A stretch of 10,188 bases of DNA from Tannerella sp. (GTDB lineage Bacteria > Bacteroidota > Bacteroidia > Bacteroidales > Tannerellaceae), in the NCBI GenBank assembly GCA_031261145.1, contig JAISJX010000010.1, positions 1 to 10,188 on the forward strand, read 5' to 3'. Positions 1 to 5,340 of the stretch are shown piece by piece. Below the pieces are notes generated by a model that did not search any database, had not been told where the DNA came from, and saw nothing but the letters and a program-made list of their open reading frames with translations. Both the position numbers and the translations under genes were made by a program. Every line of letters begins with the position of its first letter. Within the stretch, counting starts at the first letter, position 1.

Positions 1-29
1 GAAGGCGCCGCTGCAAGGGCGGGCGAAAA

Positions 30-243
30 GCCGCGTTAGCGGCGTAATCCTGGTAGCCGTGCGTTAAAACGCACGGGAAGAAATGCGCGAAAGAAAACAG
101 CGCCGCGTCAGCGGCGCAATCTTGAACGGCACAGGCAGACGTCCATTCAAGATTGCACCGCTACGCGGCGCCGGCGTCTTCCGAACATCCGTTTTCCGTG
201 GGTTAAAACACCACGGCTACCAATATTGCACCGCTAACGCGGC
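30..243. repeat. Nested quasi-palindrome in copy A
   Basis: The outer arms 30-76 and 196-243 are inverted copies of each other, about 47 bp each. They share the words CGGCTACCA and CCGCTAACGCGGC after reverse complementing. Inside them, 98-126 and 146-174 form a second inverted pair of about 29 bp, around a 19-bp loop (127-145). Both pairs centre near base 136, so the unit can fold as one long interrupted hairpin. The arms also carry their own small hairpins: GCCGC/GCGGC at 30-44, a 9-bp CCGTGCGTT stem at 57-76, and CGCCGC/GCGGCG at 101-116. This is seen directly; any function is inference. Confidence 0.85.
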
Positions 244-258
244 GGCAACGCAAGAACG

Positions 259-335
259 GGCGAAAGGCAAAGGGGGAGAGGCAAAGGGTAAAGGGCGAAA
301 GGCAAAGGGTAAAGGGTGCAGGGTTCACGGTACAC
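259..335 (+). repeat. Heptanucleotide repeat array, copy A (11 units)
   Basis: Eleven consecutive 7-bp units run without a break and all fit GGNNNAN or a close variant. In order they are GGCGAAA, GGCAAAG, GGGGAGA, GGCAAAG, GGTAAAG, GGCGAAA, GGCAAAG, GGTAAAG, GGTGCAG, GGTTCAC and GGTACAC. They drift from A/G-rich to GTGCAC-like towards the centre of the element. After a 19-bp spacer, 355-433 carries the complementary pattern (GTGCACC, GTGTACC, TTGCACC, CTGCACC and others) with some 8-11-bp units. The two runs thus face each other as an inverted pair. Confidence 0.85.
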
Positions 336-354
336 GATTTGATCGCCCCGCGTC

Positions 355-433
355 GTGCACCGTGTACCTTTGCACCGTGCACCCTTCTTGCACCTTGCAC
401 CCTTTGCCCTGCACCCCTTTTGCCCCTTTTGCC
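355..433 (-). repeat. Reverse-oriented heptad array, copy A
   Basis: Degenerate units ending in CACC or GCC repeat with a mostly 7-bp step: GTGCACC, GTGTACC, GTGCACC, TTGCACC, CTTTGCC and CTGCACC, then two 9-bp CCTTTTGCC units. Read on the minus strand they are the same GGNNNAN heptads as in 259-335. The two arrays can therefore base-pair around the spacer 336-354. Confidence 0.75.
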
Positions 434-444
434 CTCTGTTCAGA

Positions 445-546
445 CGAGATTCCATCTCGGCTGGCCTATCCTCTGAGATTCCATCTCAGGACAATGGGCA
501 GGTAGAACCTGCCGGGATAGCAGGGACGAGGTATGAACCTCGTCCC
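445..546. repeat. Cluster of four perfect hairpins between the two repeat copies
   Basis: Four separate perfect inverted repeats follow one another. Hairpin 1 has stem CGAGAT at 445-450 pairing with 454-459, loop TCC. Hairpin 2 has stem CTGAGAT at 473-479 pairing with 483-489, again loop TCC. Hairpin 3 has stem GGCAGGT at 497-503 pairing with 507-513, loop AGA. Hairpin 4 has stem GGGACGAGGT at 523-532 pairing with 537-546, loop ATGA. Spacers are about 9-13 bp. None is followed by a T-run, so they are not ordinary intrinsic terminators. The equivalent block before copy A would lie outside the window. Confidence 0.85.
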
Positions 547-594
547 AACGCGGGAGCGTGCCGAAGAAGGCGCCGCCGCAAGGGCGGGCGAAAA

Positions 595-809
595 GCCGCG
601 TTAGCGGCATAATCCTGGTAGCCGTGCGTTTTAACGCACGGGAAGAAATGCGCGAAAGAAAACAGCGCCGCGTCAGCGGCGCAATCTTGAACGGCACGGG
701 GAAGACGTCCATTCAAGATTGCGCCACTACGCGGCGCCGGCGTCTTCCGAACATCCGTTTTCCGTGGGTTAAAACGCCACGGCTACCAATATTGCACCGC
801 TAACGCGGC
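595..809. repeat. Nested quasi-palindrome in copy B
   Basis: This has the same nested inverted-repeat layout as 30-243. The outer arms are about 595-641 and 762-809; the inner arms are about 663-691 and 712-740. Differences from copy A fall mainly in loops or at weakly paired sites, for example the loop region near 697-702 and the ACC/GCC change near 771. Confidence 0.8.
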
Positions 810-824
810 GGCAACGCAAGAACG

Positions 825-887
825 GGGGAGAGGTAAAGGGTAAAGGGCGAAAGGCAAAGGGTGCAGGGTTCACGGTACACGGTGCAC
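825..887 (+). repeat. Heptanucleotide repeat array, copy B (9 units)
   Basis: Nine 7-bp units run without a break: GGGGAGA, GGTAAAG, GGTAAAG, GGCGAAA, GGCAAAG, GGTGCAG, GGTTCAC, GGTACAC and GGTGCAC. Compared with copy A, the outer GGCGAAA, GGCAAAG and other A-rich units are missing and a terminal GGTGCAC is added. This is the length change expected of a variable-number tandem repeat. Confidence 0.85.
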
Positions 888-906
888 GATTTGAACACCC
901 CGCGTC

Positions 907-986
907 GTGCACCGTGCACCTTTGCACCGTGCACCCTTCTTGCATCTTGCACCTTGCACCCTGTACCCCTTTTTGCCCCGTGCACC
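907..986 (-). repeat. Reverse-oriented heptad array, copy B
   Basis: The units are GTGCACC (twice), an 8-bp TTTGCACC, GTGCACC, TTGCATC, TTGCACC (twice) and CTGTACC, followed by two longer units ending at 986. It has one extra TTGCACC-type unit and lacks the CTTTGCC unit of copy A, so the net length is equal. On the minus strand this lies directly downstream of the lyase gene, and transcription leaving that gene would run into the large inverted heptad structure. Confidence 0.75.
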
Positions 987-993
987 GTAATCG

Positions 994-2211
994 TTATTCT
1001 TTCAGCGCCTGTTTTAAGTCTGCAATCAAATCGTCTGCATCTTCTAAGCCGACGGACAGGCGGAAGATTCCTTTTCCGGCGAAGGTATTCCATGAATCCA
1101 CCTGCTTCGGGGTGGCGAGTTTGAACGAGGACTGCAACAAATCTTCGCTGCTTAAATAAAAGATCAGGGAACGATGGTGCCCTAACGAAACGGCATAATG
1201 GATTACCTGAAGTTTCCCGGCCAGCCGTCGGGCTTCTTCCCGGCCGTTTTCCACCTGAAAGGTAATGATTCCTGCAAAGCTCTTCATCTGCCTCACGGCT
1301 AATTCGTATTGCGGATGAGAGGGTAAACCGGGATAAATCACCCGTTTCACTTTCGGATGCTGCTCCAGGAAAGCGGCTACCTTCAGAGCATTCTCCTGAT
1401 GTACGCGCATACGGAGCGGAAAGGTGGCGATTCCCCTTATTATCAGCCACGCATTAAACGGACTTAACACGCCGCCCAGACGAACCGCGGTCTTTTTACG
1501 CAACGGCATAAGGTCTGTTTTACGTCCCAGGACAGCGCCACCCAACGCATCGCCATGGCCACCTAAATATTTGGTCAGCGAATGAATAACGAAATCGGCG
1601 CCTAAATGGAAAGGCTTGGTGGCGGCAGGCGTGGCAAAGGTCGAATCGACGACTAATTTTGCATTCGCACGATGAGCAATACCGGCAATGGCGGCAATAT
1701 CCGTAAGCCGCAGCAACGGATTGCAGGGCGTTTCGGTGTAAATCAGTTGCGTATTGGGGCGTATGGCGGCTTGCACAGCTTCCAGGTCGGACGTGTCTGT
1801 TTTGGTTATCTCGATGCCCAGGTCCGGTATCATCTCGTTGGTAATCTCGGCCAAAGCGGCGTATGCGACATCGCTTATTATCGCATGGCTTCCGGCTTTG
1901 AGCAGGTGAAACAGCAACGCGACGATAGCGCCCATTCCACTGGCAAAAACAACCGCCGTCTCGACCTCTTCCAGGGCCGCTAATTTCTCCTCTAACTGAT
2001 GAAGCGTGGGATTTCCCCAGCGCGTATAAACCCACGAATCGTTCTCTTCCATCCCCTCGACGGAAAAACCGGTGTCGGCATCCGTCACAAAAGTAGTGGA
2101 CATCACTAAATTGGGTGACGAAGCGCGTGTCACCGGATCGGGATATTCCCCGGCGTGGATAGCCTTTGTTTGCGCTCCCGCATTTGATAACAGATAGTCT
2201 CTCTTACTCAT
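994..2211 (-). CDS. PLP-dependent Cys/Met metabolism enzyme (methionine gamma-lyase / cystathionine lyase type)
   Basis: A 405-residue fold-type I PLP enzyme of the Cys/Met metabolism family, acting in the cytoplasm. Such enzymes cleave or form C-S bonds in methionine, homocysteine, cystathionine or O-acylhomoserine. Visible marks are YTRWGNPT (62-69; Tyr62 and Arg64 normally bind the PLP phosphate of the neighbouring subunit), SGMGAI (91-96), VVDSTFATP with Asp189 against the PLP ring nitrogen, and HSLTKYLGGHGD with Lys214 as the Schiff-base lysine. RLSVGLED (384-391) carries the substrate-carboxylate arginine. The length is normal for the family. The stacking tyrosine should be Tyr117, but the usual YGGT/YGCT there reads YAAL. 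Members are hard to split by eye; the N-terminal half resembles Bacteroidales methionine gamma-lyase-like proteins, so lyase is favoured over synthase. The ATG start sits about 14 bases behind the predicted transcription start. The gene is monocistronic here. Confidence 0.93.
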   Translation of the reverse strand: MSKRDYLLSNAGAQTKAIHAGEYPDPVTRASSPNLVMSTTFVTDADTGFSVEGMEENDSWVYTRWGNPTLHQLEEKLAALEEVETAVVFASGMGAIVALLFHLLKAGSHAIISDVAYAALAEITNEMIPDLGIEITKTDTSDLEAVQAAIRPNTQLIYTETPCNPLLRLTDIAAIAGIAHRANAKLVVDSTFATPAATKPFHLGADFVIHSLTKYLGGHGDALGGAVLGRKTDLMPLRKKTAVRLGGVLSPFNAWLIIRGIATFPLRMRVHQENALKVAAFLEQHPKVKRVIYPGLPSHPQYELAVRQMKSFAGIITFQVENGREEARRLAGKLQVIHYAVSLGHHRSLIFYLSSEDLLQSSFKLATPKQVDSWNTFAGKGIFRLSVGLEDADDLIADLKQALKE

Positions 2212-2228
2212 TGTCCTTAAAATTTATG

Positions 2229-2259
2229 CAAAAGTACGCCTTTTACGGGAGATGCGAAA
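2229..2259 (-). promoter_or_regulatory. Bacteroidales-type promoter for the PLP lyase gene
   Basis: Read on the minus strand, TACTTTTG (2229-2236) fits the -7 consensus TAnnTTTG. TTTC (2256-2259) lies 19 bp upstream and is one base off the -33 TTTG. The predicted start of transcription is near 2225, leaving a leader of roughly 14 bases before the ATG at 2211. Confidence 0.65.
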
Positions 2260-2497
2260 TACCTTTTTTATGGTATTTTCATGCGTAGGGTTTCCGAAAT
2301 GGCGCCTCTCCGTTCGTCCGCATGGCCGGGTCTGACGGAAATCCAGGGCATATCGTCCGGCAGACCGCAGGCAGGATTGGCGCGATAATCGCTTAAATTA
2401 CTCAAAAACACACCCATGCAGTGATTCATTTTGCGGCAGAATATGGGCATGTCATTTTTTTACCGGCGTTGGGCGGCCGTATATAATTTTTTTTTAC
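2260..2497. other. Intergenic stretch with one doubtful 60-codon minus-strand ORF
   Basis: No recognised gene lies between the lyase promoter and the transposase relic. On the minus strand an ATG at 2450 opens a 60-codon frame ending at 2268. It translates to a Met/Pro/Arg-rich peptide that matches nothing I know and has no signal peptide or obvious domain. It is preceded by an A-rich stretch but no -7 box. The block 2290-2390 is visibly more GC-rich than the AT-rich flanks, so it may be a remnant of older sequence. I would not annotate it as a gene without conservation evidence. Confidence 0.3.
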
Positions 2498-2505
2498 TAT
2501 CTTTG
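2498..2505 (+). promoter_or_regulatory. Isolated -7-like box before the transposase relic
   Basis: TATCTTTG matches TAnnTTTG and follows a run of nine T residues. No TTTG lies at the expected 19-21-bp distance upstream. It could drive transcription through the relic towards the antiporter gene, which has no evident promoter of its own; this is inference. Confidence 0.3.
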
Positions 2506-2520
2506 TCGAGAGAAAAGAGC

Positions 2521-2802
2521 AAATATGGCAAGCCTCCTGAAGTACAGGGGCGAATATTTGAGAGATTATTTCGTATAGCAAGAAAAGACAGTTTAACACA
2601 GAAAGAAATGGAAACCTATAACAAAAGTATTTTAGAATACAACGACGTAAGAAACGTTGCAAATTATGCCAAAAGAGAAGGCAGGCAGGAAGTACTGTCA
2701 ATAATAAAATATGTCAGCAAAGGCAAGAATGCCGTAGAGATTGCTGAATTGACGGGTATTCCTGTCGAACAGGTAAAGGAAATACTTCAATATATTAATT
2801 AA
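2521..2802 (+). pseudogene. 5'-truncated Rpn-family PD-(D/E)XK nuclease / putative transposase remnant
   Basis: The frame from about 2521 reads like the C-terminal end of Rpn family recombination-promoting nucleases (PD-(D/E)XK putative transposases). It has KPPEVQGRIFERLFRIA, then a helix rich in E, K and Y, then the characteristic junction with REGR. It ends in a small helix-turn-helix-like tail (VEIAELTGIPVEQVKEIL). Full members run roughly 250-350 residues; only about 93 remain, and the nuclease core with its Asp and Glu-x-Lys residues is absent. The frame is formally open back to an ATG at 2431, but the first ~30 residues look unlike the family and are probably fused non-coding sequence. 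A 64-residue product from the ATG at 2608 is possible. I see no terminal inverted repeats, so this is a relic rather than an active element. It ends 57 bp before the antiporter start. Confidence 0.7.
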
Positions 2803-2859
2803 AACGCCTGTCAATGCGTTGATTTCCTGTTCAAAATAGCGTGCGATAATAGAAAATTT

Positions 2860-5127
2860 ATGGGACATTTACCTGATTTTATCGGTGATCTGGCGTTGAT
2901 TCTGATTACGGCAAGCATCGCCACGATCCTGTTTAAGTTTCTGAAACAACCGGTTGTTTTGGGGTATATCGTTGCAGGGTTTATTGCCGGGCCGTTTGTC
3001 TCGTGGATACCCTCGATTGCGGATCTTGAGAATGTAAAGATATGGGCGGAGATTGGTGTTATTTTCCTTCTTTTTGCGCTGGGACTGGAGTTTAGCTTTA
3101 AGAAACTGATTTCGGTAGGCGCCACCTCTTCGCTTGCCACGATCATTAACATGGGCGCCATGATTGTGATCGGGTACATTGTCGGACAATTACTTCACTG
3201 GTCGGCGATGGACAGTATCTTCCTCGGAGGCATGTTGTCCATGTCGTCCACGACCATCATTATCAAGGCATTTAACGATATGGGTTTGCAAAAGCAAAAA
3301 TTTGCGGGGATTGTCTTCGGGATGCTGATTGTGGAAGACCTTGCGGCCATCCTGATGATGGTGCTGCTTTCGACCGTGGCTGTCAGCCAAAAGATTGCAG
3401 GGGCGGAAGTAATAAGCAGCCTGTTACGGCTGGTATTCTTTATCCTGGTATGGTTTATTGTCGGCATCTATATGATTCCAACCCTGTTGAAAAAGTTAAA
3501 GAACTACCTGAATGACGAAACGCTGATTATCGTCGCCACCGGACTCTGTCTGGGAATGGTATTGTTCGCGTCAAAGGTCGGTTTCTCCGCCGCATTAGGC
3601 GCATTTATCATGGGGTCTATCCTGGCGGAAACGGTCCGGGCAAAGCAGATTGAGCATTTGGTGGAACCGGTAAAGAACCTGTTTGGCGCCGTGTTTTTCG
3701 TCTCCGTAGGGATGATGATTGAGCCGGCGGTCATCAAAGAGTACATCGGACTGATCCTGATTCTGACGGGAGTAGTCCTCGTCGGACGTGTGATCTTCGC
3801 CACCCTTGGCGTACTGGCATCGGGCGAAGGGCTGAAAGTAGCCTTGCAATCGGGGTTTAGCCTTGCTCAGATAGGCGAATTTTCCTTTATCATCGCCACG
3901 CTGGGCATGAGTCTGGGCGTAATCAGCAAAACCCTGTACCCGATTATCGTATCCGTATCCATTGTTACCACATTCACAACGCCCTATTTTATCCGCGCCG
4001 CCGTGCCTGCTTACCACCTGCTGGAGAAAGTGATTCCTCCAAAATGGAGTAAGATAATTGATGGATACGCCTCCGGCTATAAAACCGTAAACAAGCAAAA
4101 TGACTGGAATAAACTGCTAAAGGGCGTCTTGCAATACACCGCTATTTATTTGTGCATTTCGCTGGCCGTTCTTTTTATCGGCGAACGGTTTGTAACGCCG
4201 TTTATCACAACGCATATTCCCGGCATTTGGGGCAAAGTCCTGTCGGCAATCCTCGTCCTGTTGATAATGGCGCCTTTCCTGCGGTCTATCTTAGTGAAGA
4301 AAAATCGCTCGGCCGAATTCAAATCGCTTTGGAACGACAATCATTTCAACCGGGGAGCGCTTATTTCGTTGATTATATTAAGAGTCGCTATCTGCTGTAC
4401 GCTGATTATGATGGTACTTACGCCGTTGTTCCATCAATACACAGTGGTACTGGTGATTCTTTCGATGGGTATCATTGCGGTCATTATCTTCTCCCAGGGA
4501 TTCAAACGCCAGTCCCGCCGTCTCGAAACCCGTTTTATGGAAAACCTGAACCAGAAACAGTTGCTTGCCGAAAAACAAGCCGCCATTCATCCGAAGGTAG
4601 CAAACGCTTTACTGTCCAAAAATATCCATCTGGAAGAGATTGAAGTCTCCCCCCTGTCCCCACGGATAGGAAAAAAACTCCGGGAGCTTGATTTCCGGCG
4701 GGGATTGAAGCTGAATGTCGTTACGATTATCCGTGGGAATAAGAAGATTAACATTCCCGACGCAAACGAAGCTATCTATCCGTATGACAAATTGATTGTT
4801 GCAGGATCGGATGAAGACATCCAAAAGTTCACCAAGTCCCTTGAAGCCATGAATCAGGCGTATGCCGACGGAGAAGATGCGCCGTGCCATGTCGTTCTTT
4901 CCCAATACGAGGTGGAAGCCGGTTCGCTTTGGGTTGGCAAAACATTGGGTGAACTGGACGTCCAAAAGCAGACGGAATGTATGATTATCAGCATCGAAAG
5001 AGAAGGGGAGGAGTATCACAATATTTTACCGTCGTTCGTATTCAAAGAAGGAGACCTCCTGTTGCTGGCCGGTGAAAAAAATAAATTGGAGGCTTTCTCT
5101 ATTTATACATCTGTCCCAAAACCCTGA
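2860..5127 (+). CDS. CPA2-family cation:proton antiporter with two TrkA-C domains
   Basis: A 755-residue inner-membrane Na+/H+ or K+/H+ exchanger of the KefB/CPA2 type. Residues ~7-385 form the exchanger domain of roughly a dozen hydrophobic helices. Its family marks include PVVLGYIVAGFIAGP (31-45), the VED motif at 158-160 (Asp160 is the likely ion-binding acid), GFSAALGAFIMGSILAE (241-257) and FFVSVGM (279-285). A second hydrophobic block at ~420-545 adds three or four helices. Two cytoplasmic RCK_C/TrkA-C-like domains follow, at ~590-665 and ~677-750 (for example YPYDKLIVAGS and FKEGDLLLLAGE), and these usually bind a regulatory ligand. There is no Rossmann RCK-N domain. The start is chosen because MGHLPDFIGDLALIL is the usual beginning of Bacteroidales homologues. 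Ion specificity cannot be read from the sequence. No clear promoter precedes it. Confidence 0.93.
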   Translation: MGHLPDFIGDLALILITASIATILFKFLKQPVVLGYIVAGFIAGPFVSWIPSIADLENVKIWAEIGVIFLLFALGLEFSFKKLISVGATSSLATIINMGAMIVIGYIVGQLLHWSAMDSIFLGGMLSMSSTTIIIKAFNDMGLQKQKFAGIVFGMLIVEDLAAILMMVLLSTVAVSQKIAGAEVISSLLRLVFFILVWFIVGIYMIPTLLKKLKNYLNDETLIIVATGLCLGMVLFASKVGFSAALGAFIMGSILAETVRAKQIEHLVEPVKNLFGAVFFVSVGMMIEPAVIKEYIGLILILTGVVLVGRVIFATLGVLASGEGLKVALQSGFSLAQIGEFSFIIATLGMSLGVISKTLYPIIVSVSIVTTFTTPYFIRAAVPAYHLLEKVIPPKWSKIIDGYASGYKTVNKQNDWNKLLKGVLQYTAIYLCISLAVLFIGERFVTPFITTHIPGIWGKVLSAILVLLIMAPFLRSILVKKNRSAEFKSLWNDNHFNRGALISLIILRVAICCTLIMMVLTPLFHQYTVVLVILSMGIIAVIIFSQGFKRQSRRLETRFMENLNQKQLLAEKQAAIHPKVANALLSKNIHLEEIEVSPLSPRIGKKLRELDFRRGLKLNVVTIIRGNKKINIPDANEAIYPYDKLIVAGSDEDIQKFTKSLEAMNQAYADGEDAPCHVVLSQYEVEAGSLWVGKTLGELDVQKQTECMIISIEREGEEYHNILPSFVFKEGDLLLLAGEKNKLEAFSIYTSVPKP

Positions 5128-5225
5128 TTCGTCCCTATTTTGTAGAAAACCTCCAACTAATGGACATCGGCAAACCGGAATCAGTGGACGAGGCAGCGCT
5201 GTGGCTGAAAAAATACGGGGGATAA
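5121..5225 (+). other. Possible short coding remnant between the antiporter gene and thyA
   Basis: In the frame one base behind the antiporter reading frame, an open stretch crosses the antiporter stop and ends at TAA 5223-5225. An ATG at 5160 would give only 21 residues ([20 protein letters not shown] plus a final Gly). The peptide looks protein-like, and DIGKPES vaguely recalls the C-terminal DIGTPE motif of sugar-phosphate nucleotidyltransferases, but it is too short to assign. It may be the tail of a lost gene or chance. Confidence 0.25.
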
Positions 5226-5300
5226 TCGCACGATTTGCGTCAGCGGGAAGGTGATTGTATCGCTGTCCCACAAAAAATTTCAGCAAATCTTTTTGATTTC

Positions 5301-5332
5301 TTTTGTTTCCGTTCATTTTATATGTATTTTTG
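5301..5332 (+). promoter_or_regulatory. thyA promoter (-33 TTTG, -7 TAnnTTTG)
   Basis: TTTG at 5302-5305 and TATTTTTG at 5325-5332 are separated by exactly 19 bp, which fits the Bacteroides sigma-70 consensus in both boxes and in spacing. The -7 box ends only eight bases before the ATG at 5341. Transcription would therefore start within a few bases of the start codon. Confidence 0.8.
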
Positions 5333-5340
5333 CATACGCT

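Larger units (their letters stand above)
1..433. repeat. Composite repeat element, copy A (left end cut by the window)
   Basis: This is the first of two copies of a composite non-coding element; the second begins at 566. Over the first ~250 bp the copies match almost base for base at an offset of 565, rising to 566 after a 1-bp indel near 131-136. I counted only about ten differences. In order, the element holds a short lead (1-29), a nested quasi-palindrome (30-243), heptad repeats (259-335), a central spacer (336-354) and reverse-oriented heptads (355-433). Open frames cross it on both strands, but they are low-complexity and Arg/Pro/Cys-rich, and they resemble no known family. I therefore read none of it as coding. 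It could be a large REP/BIME-like or MITE-like repeat, or the DNA for a structured RNA; the sequence does not decide. Confidence 0.85.
566..987. repeat. Composite repeat element, copy B
   Basis: This second copy has the same order of parts as copy A: quasi-palindrome 595-809, heptads 825-887, spacer, and reverse heptads 907-986. The offset to copy A is 565-566 through the palindrome. It falls to 552 at the central spacer because copy B has nine heptads where A has eleven (a 14-bp difference, exactly two units). At one palindrome the central AA of copy A (within 57-76) is TT in copy B, which leaves the 9-bp stem intact. The element stops seven bases short of the stop codon of the minus-strand lyase gene. 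Confidence 0.85.

Noticed and set aside
365..372. TACCTTTG resembling a -7 promoter box inside repeat copy A
   Set aside because: No -33 element or downstream gene, and the equivalent site in copy B reads CACCTTTG, so it is a chance product of the heptad repeats.
259..433. Possible CRISPR array because of regular repeats
   Set aside because: The unit is 7 bp with no unique spacers and no cas genes are nearby; it is a degenerate minisatellite.
83..505. 140-codon plus-strand open frame, and similar open frames at 234-455, 440-712, 486-716 and 558-803
   Set aside because: They lie wholly inside the palindromic/heptad repeats, are low-complexity, occur in several frames at once, and do not keep the same frame through the two copies.
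800..1450. 216-codon minus-strand open frame
   Set aside because: It overlaps the well-supported lyase gene in another frame and ends inside the repeat; its composition is a shadow of that gene.
2803..2820. AACGC...GCGTT inverted repeat after the transposase relic, as a terminator
   Set aside because: The stem is only 5 bp with an 8-base loop and no T-run follows.
3195..4098. Several minus-strand open frames across the antiporter gene
   Set aside because: They are antisense shadows of a complete, motif-bearing plus-strand gene.
5251..5340. Upstream ATG extending ThyA by 30 residues
   Set aside because: The extension overlaps the consensus promoter, is unlike any ThyA, and the ATG at 5341 gives the standard 264 residues.
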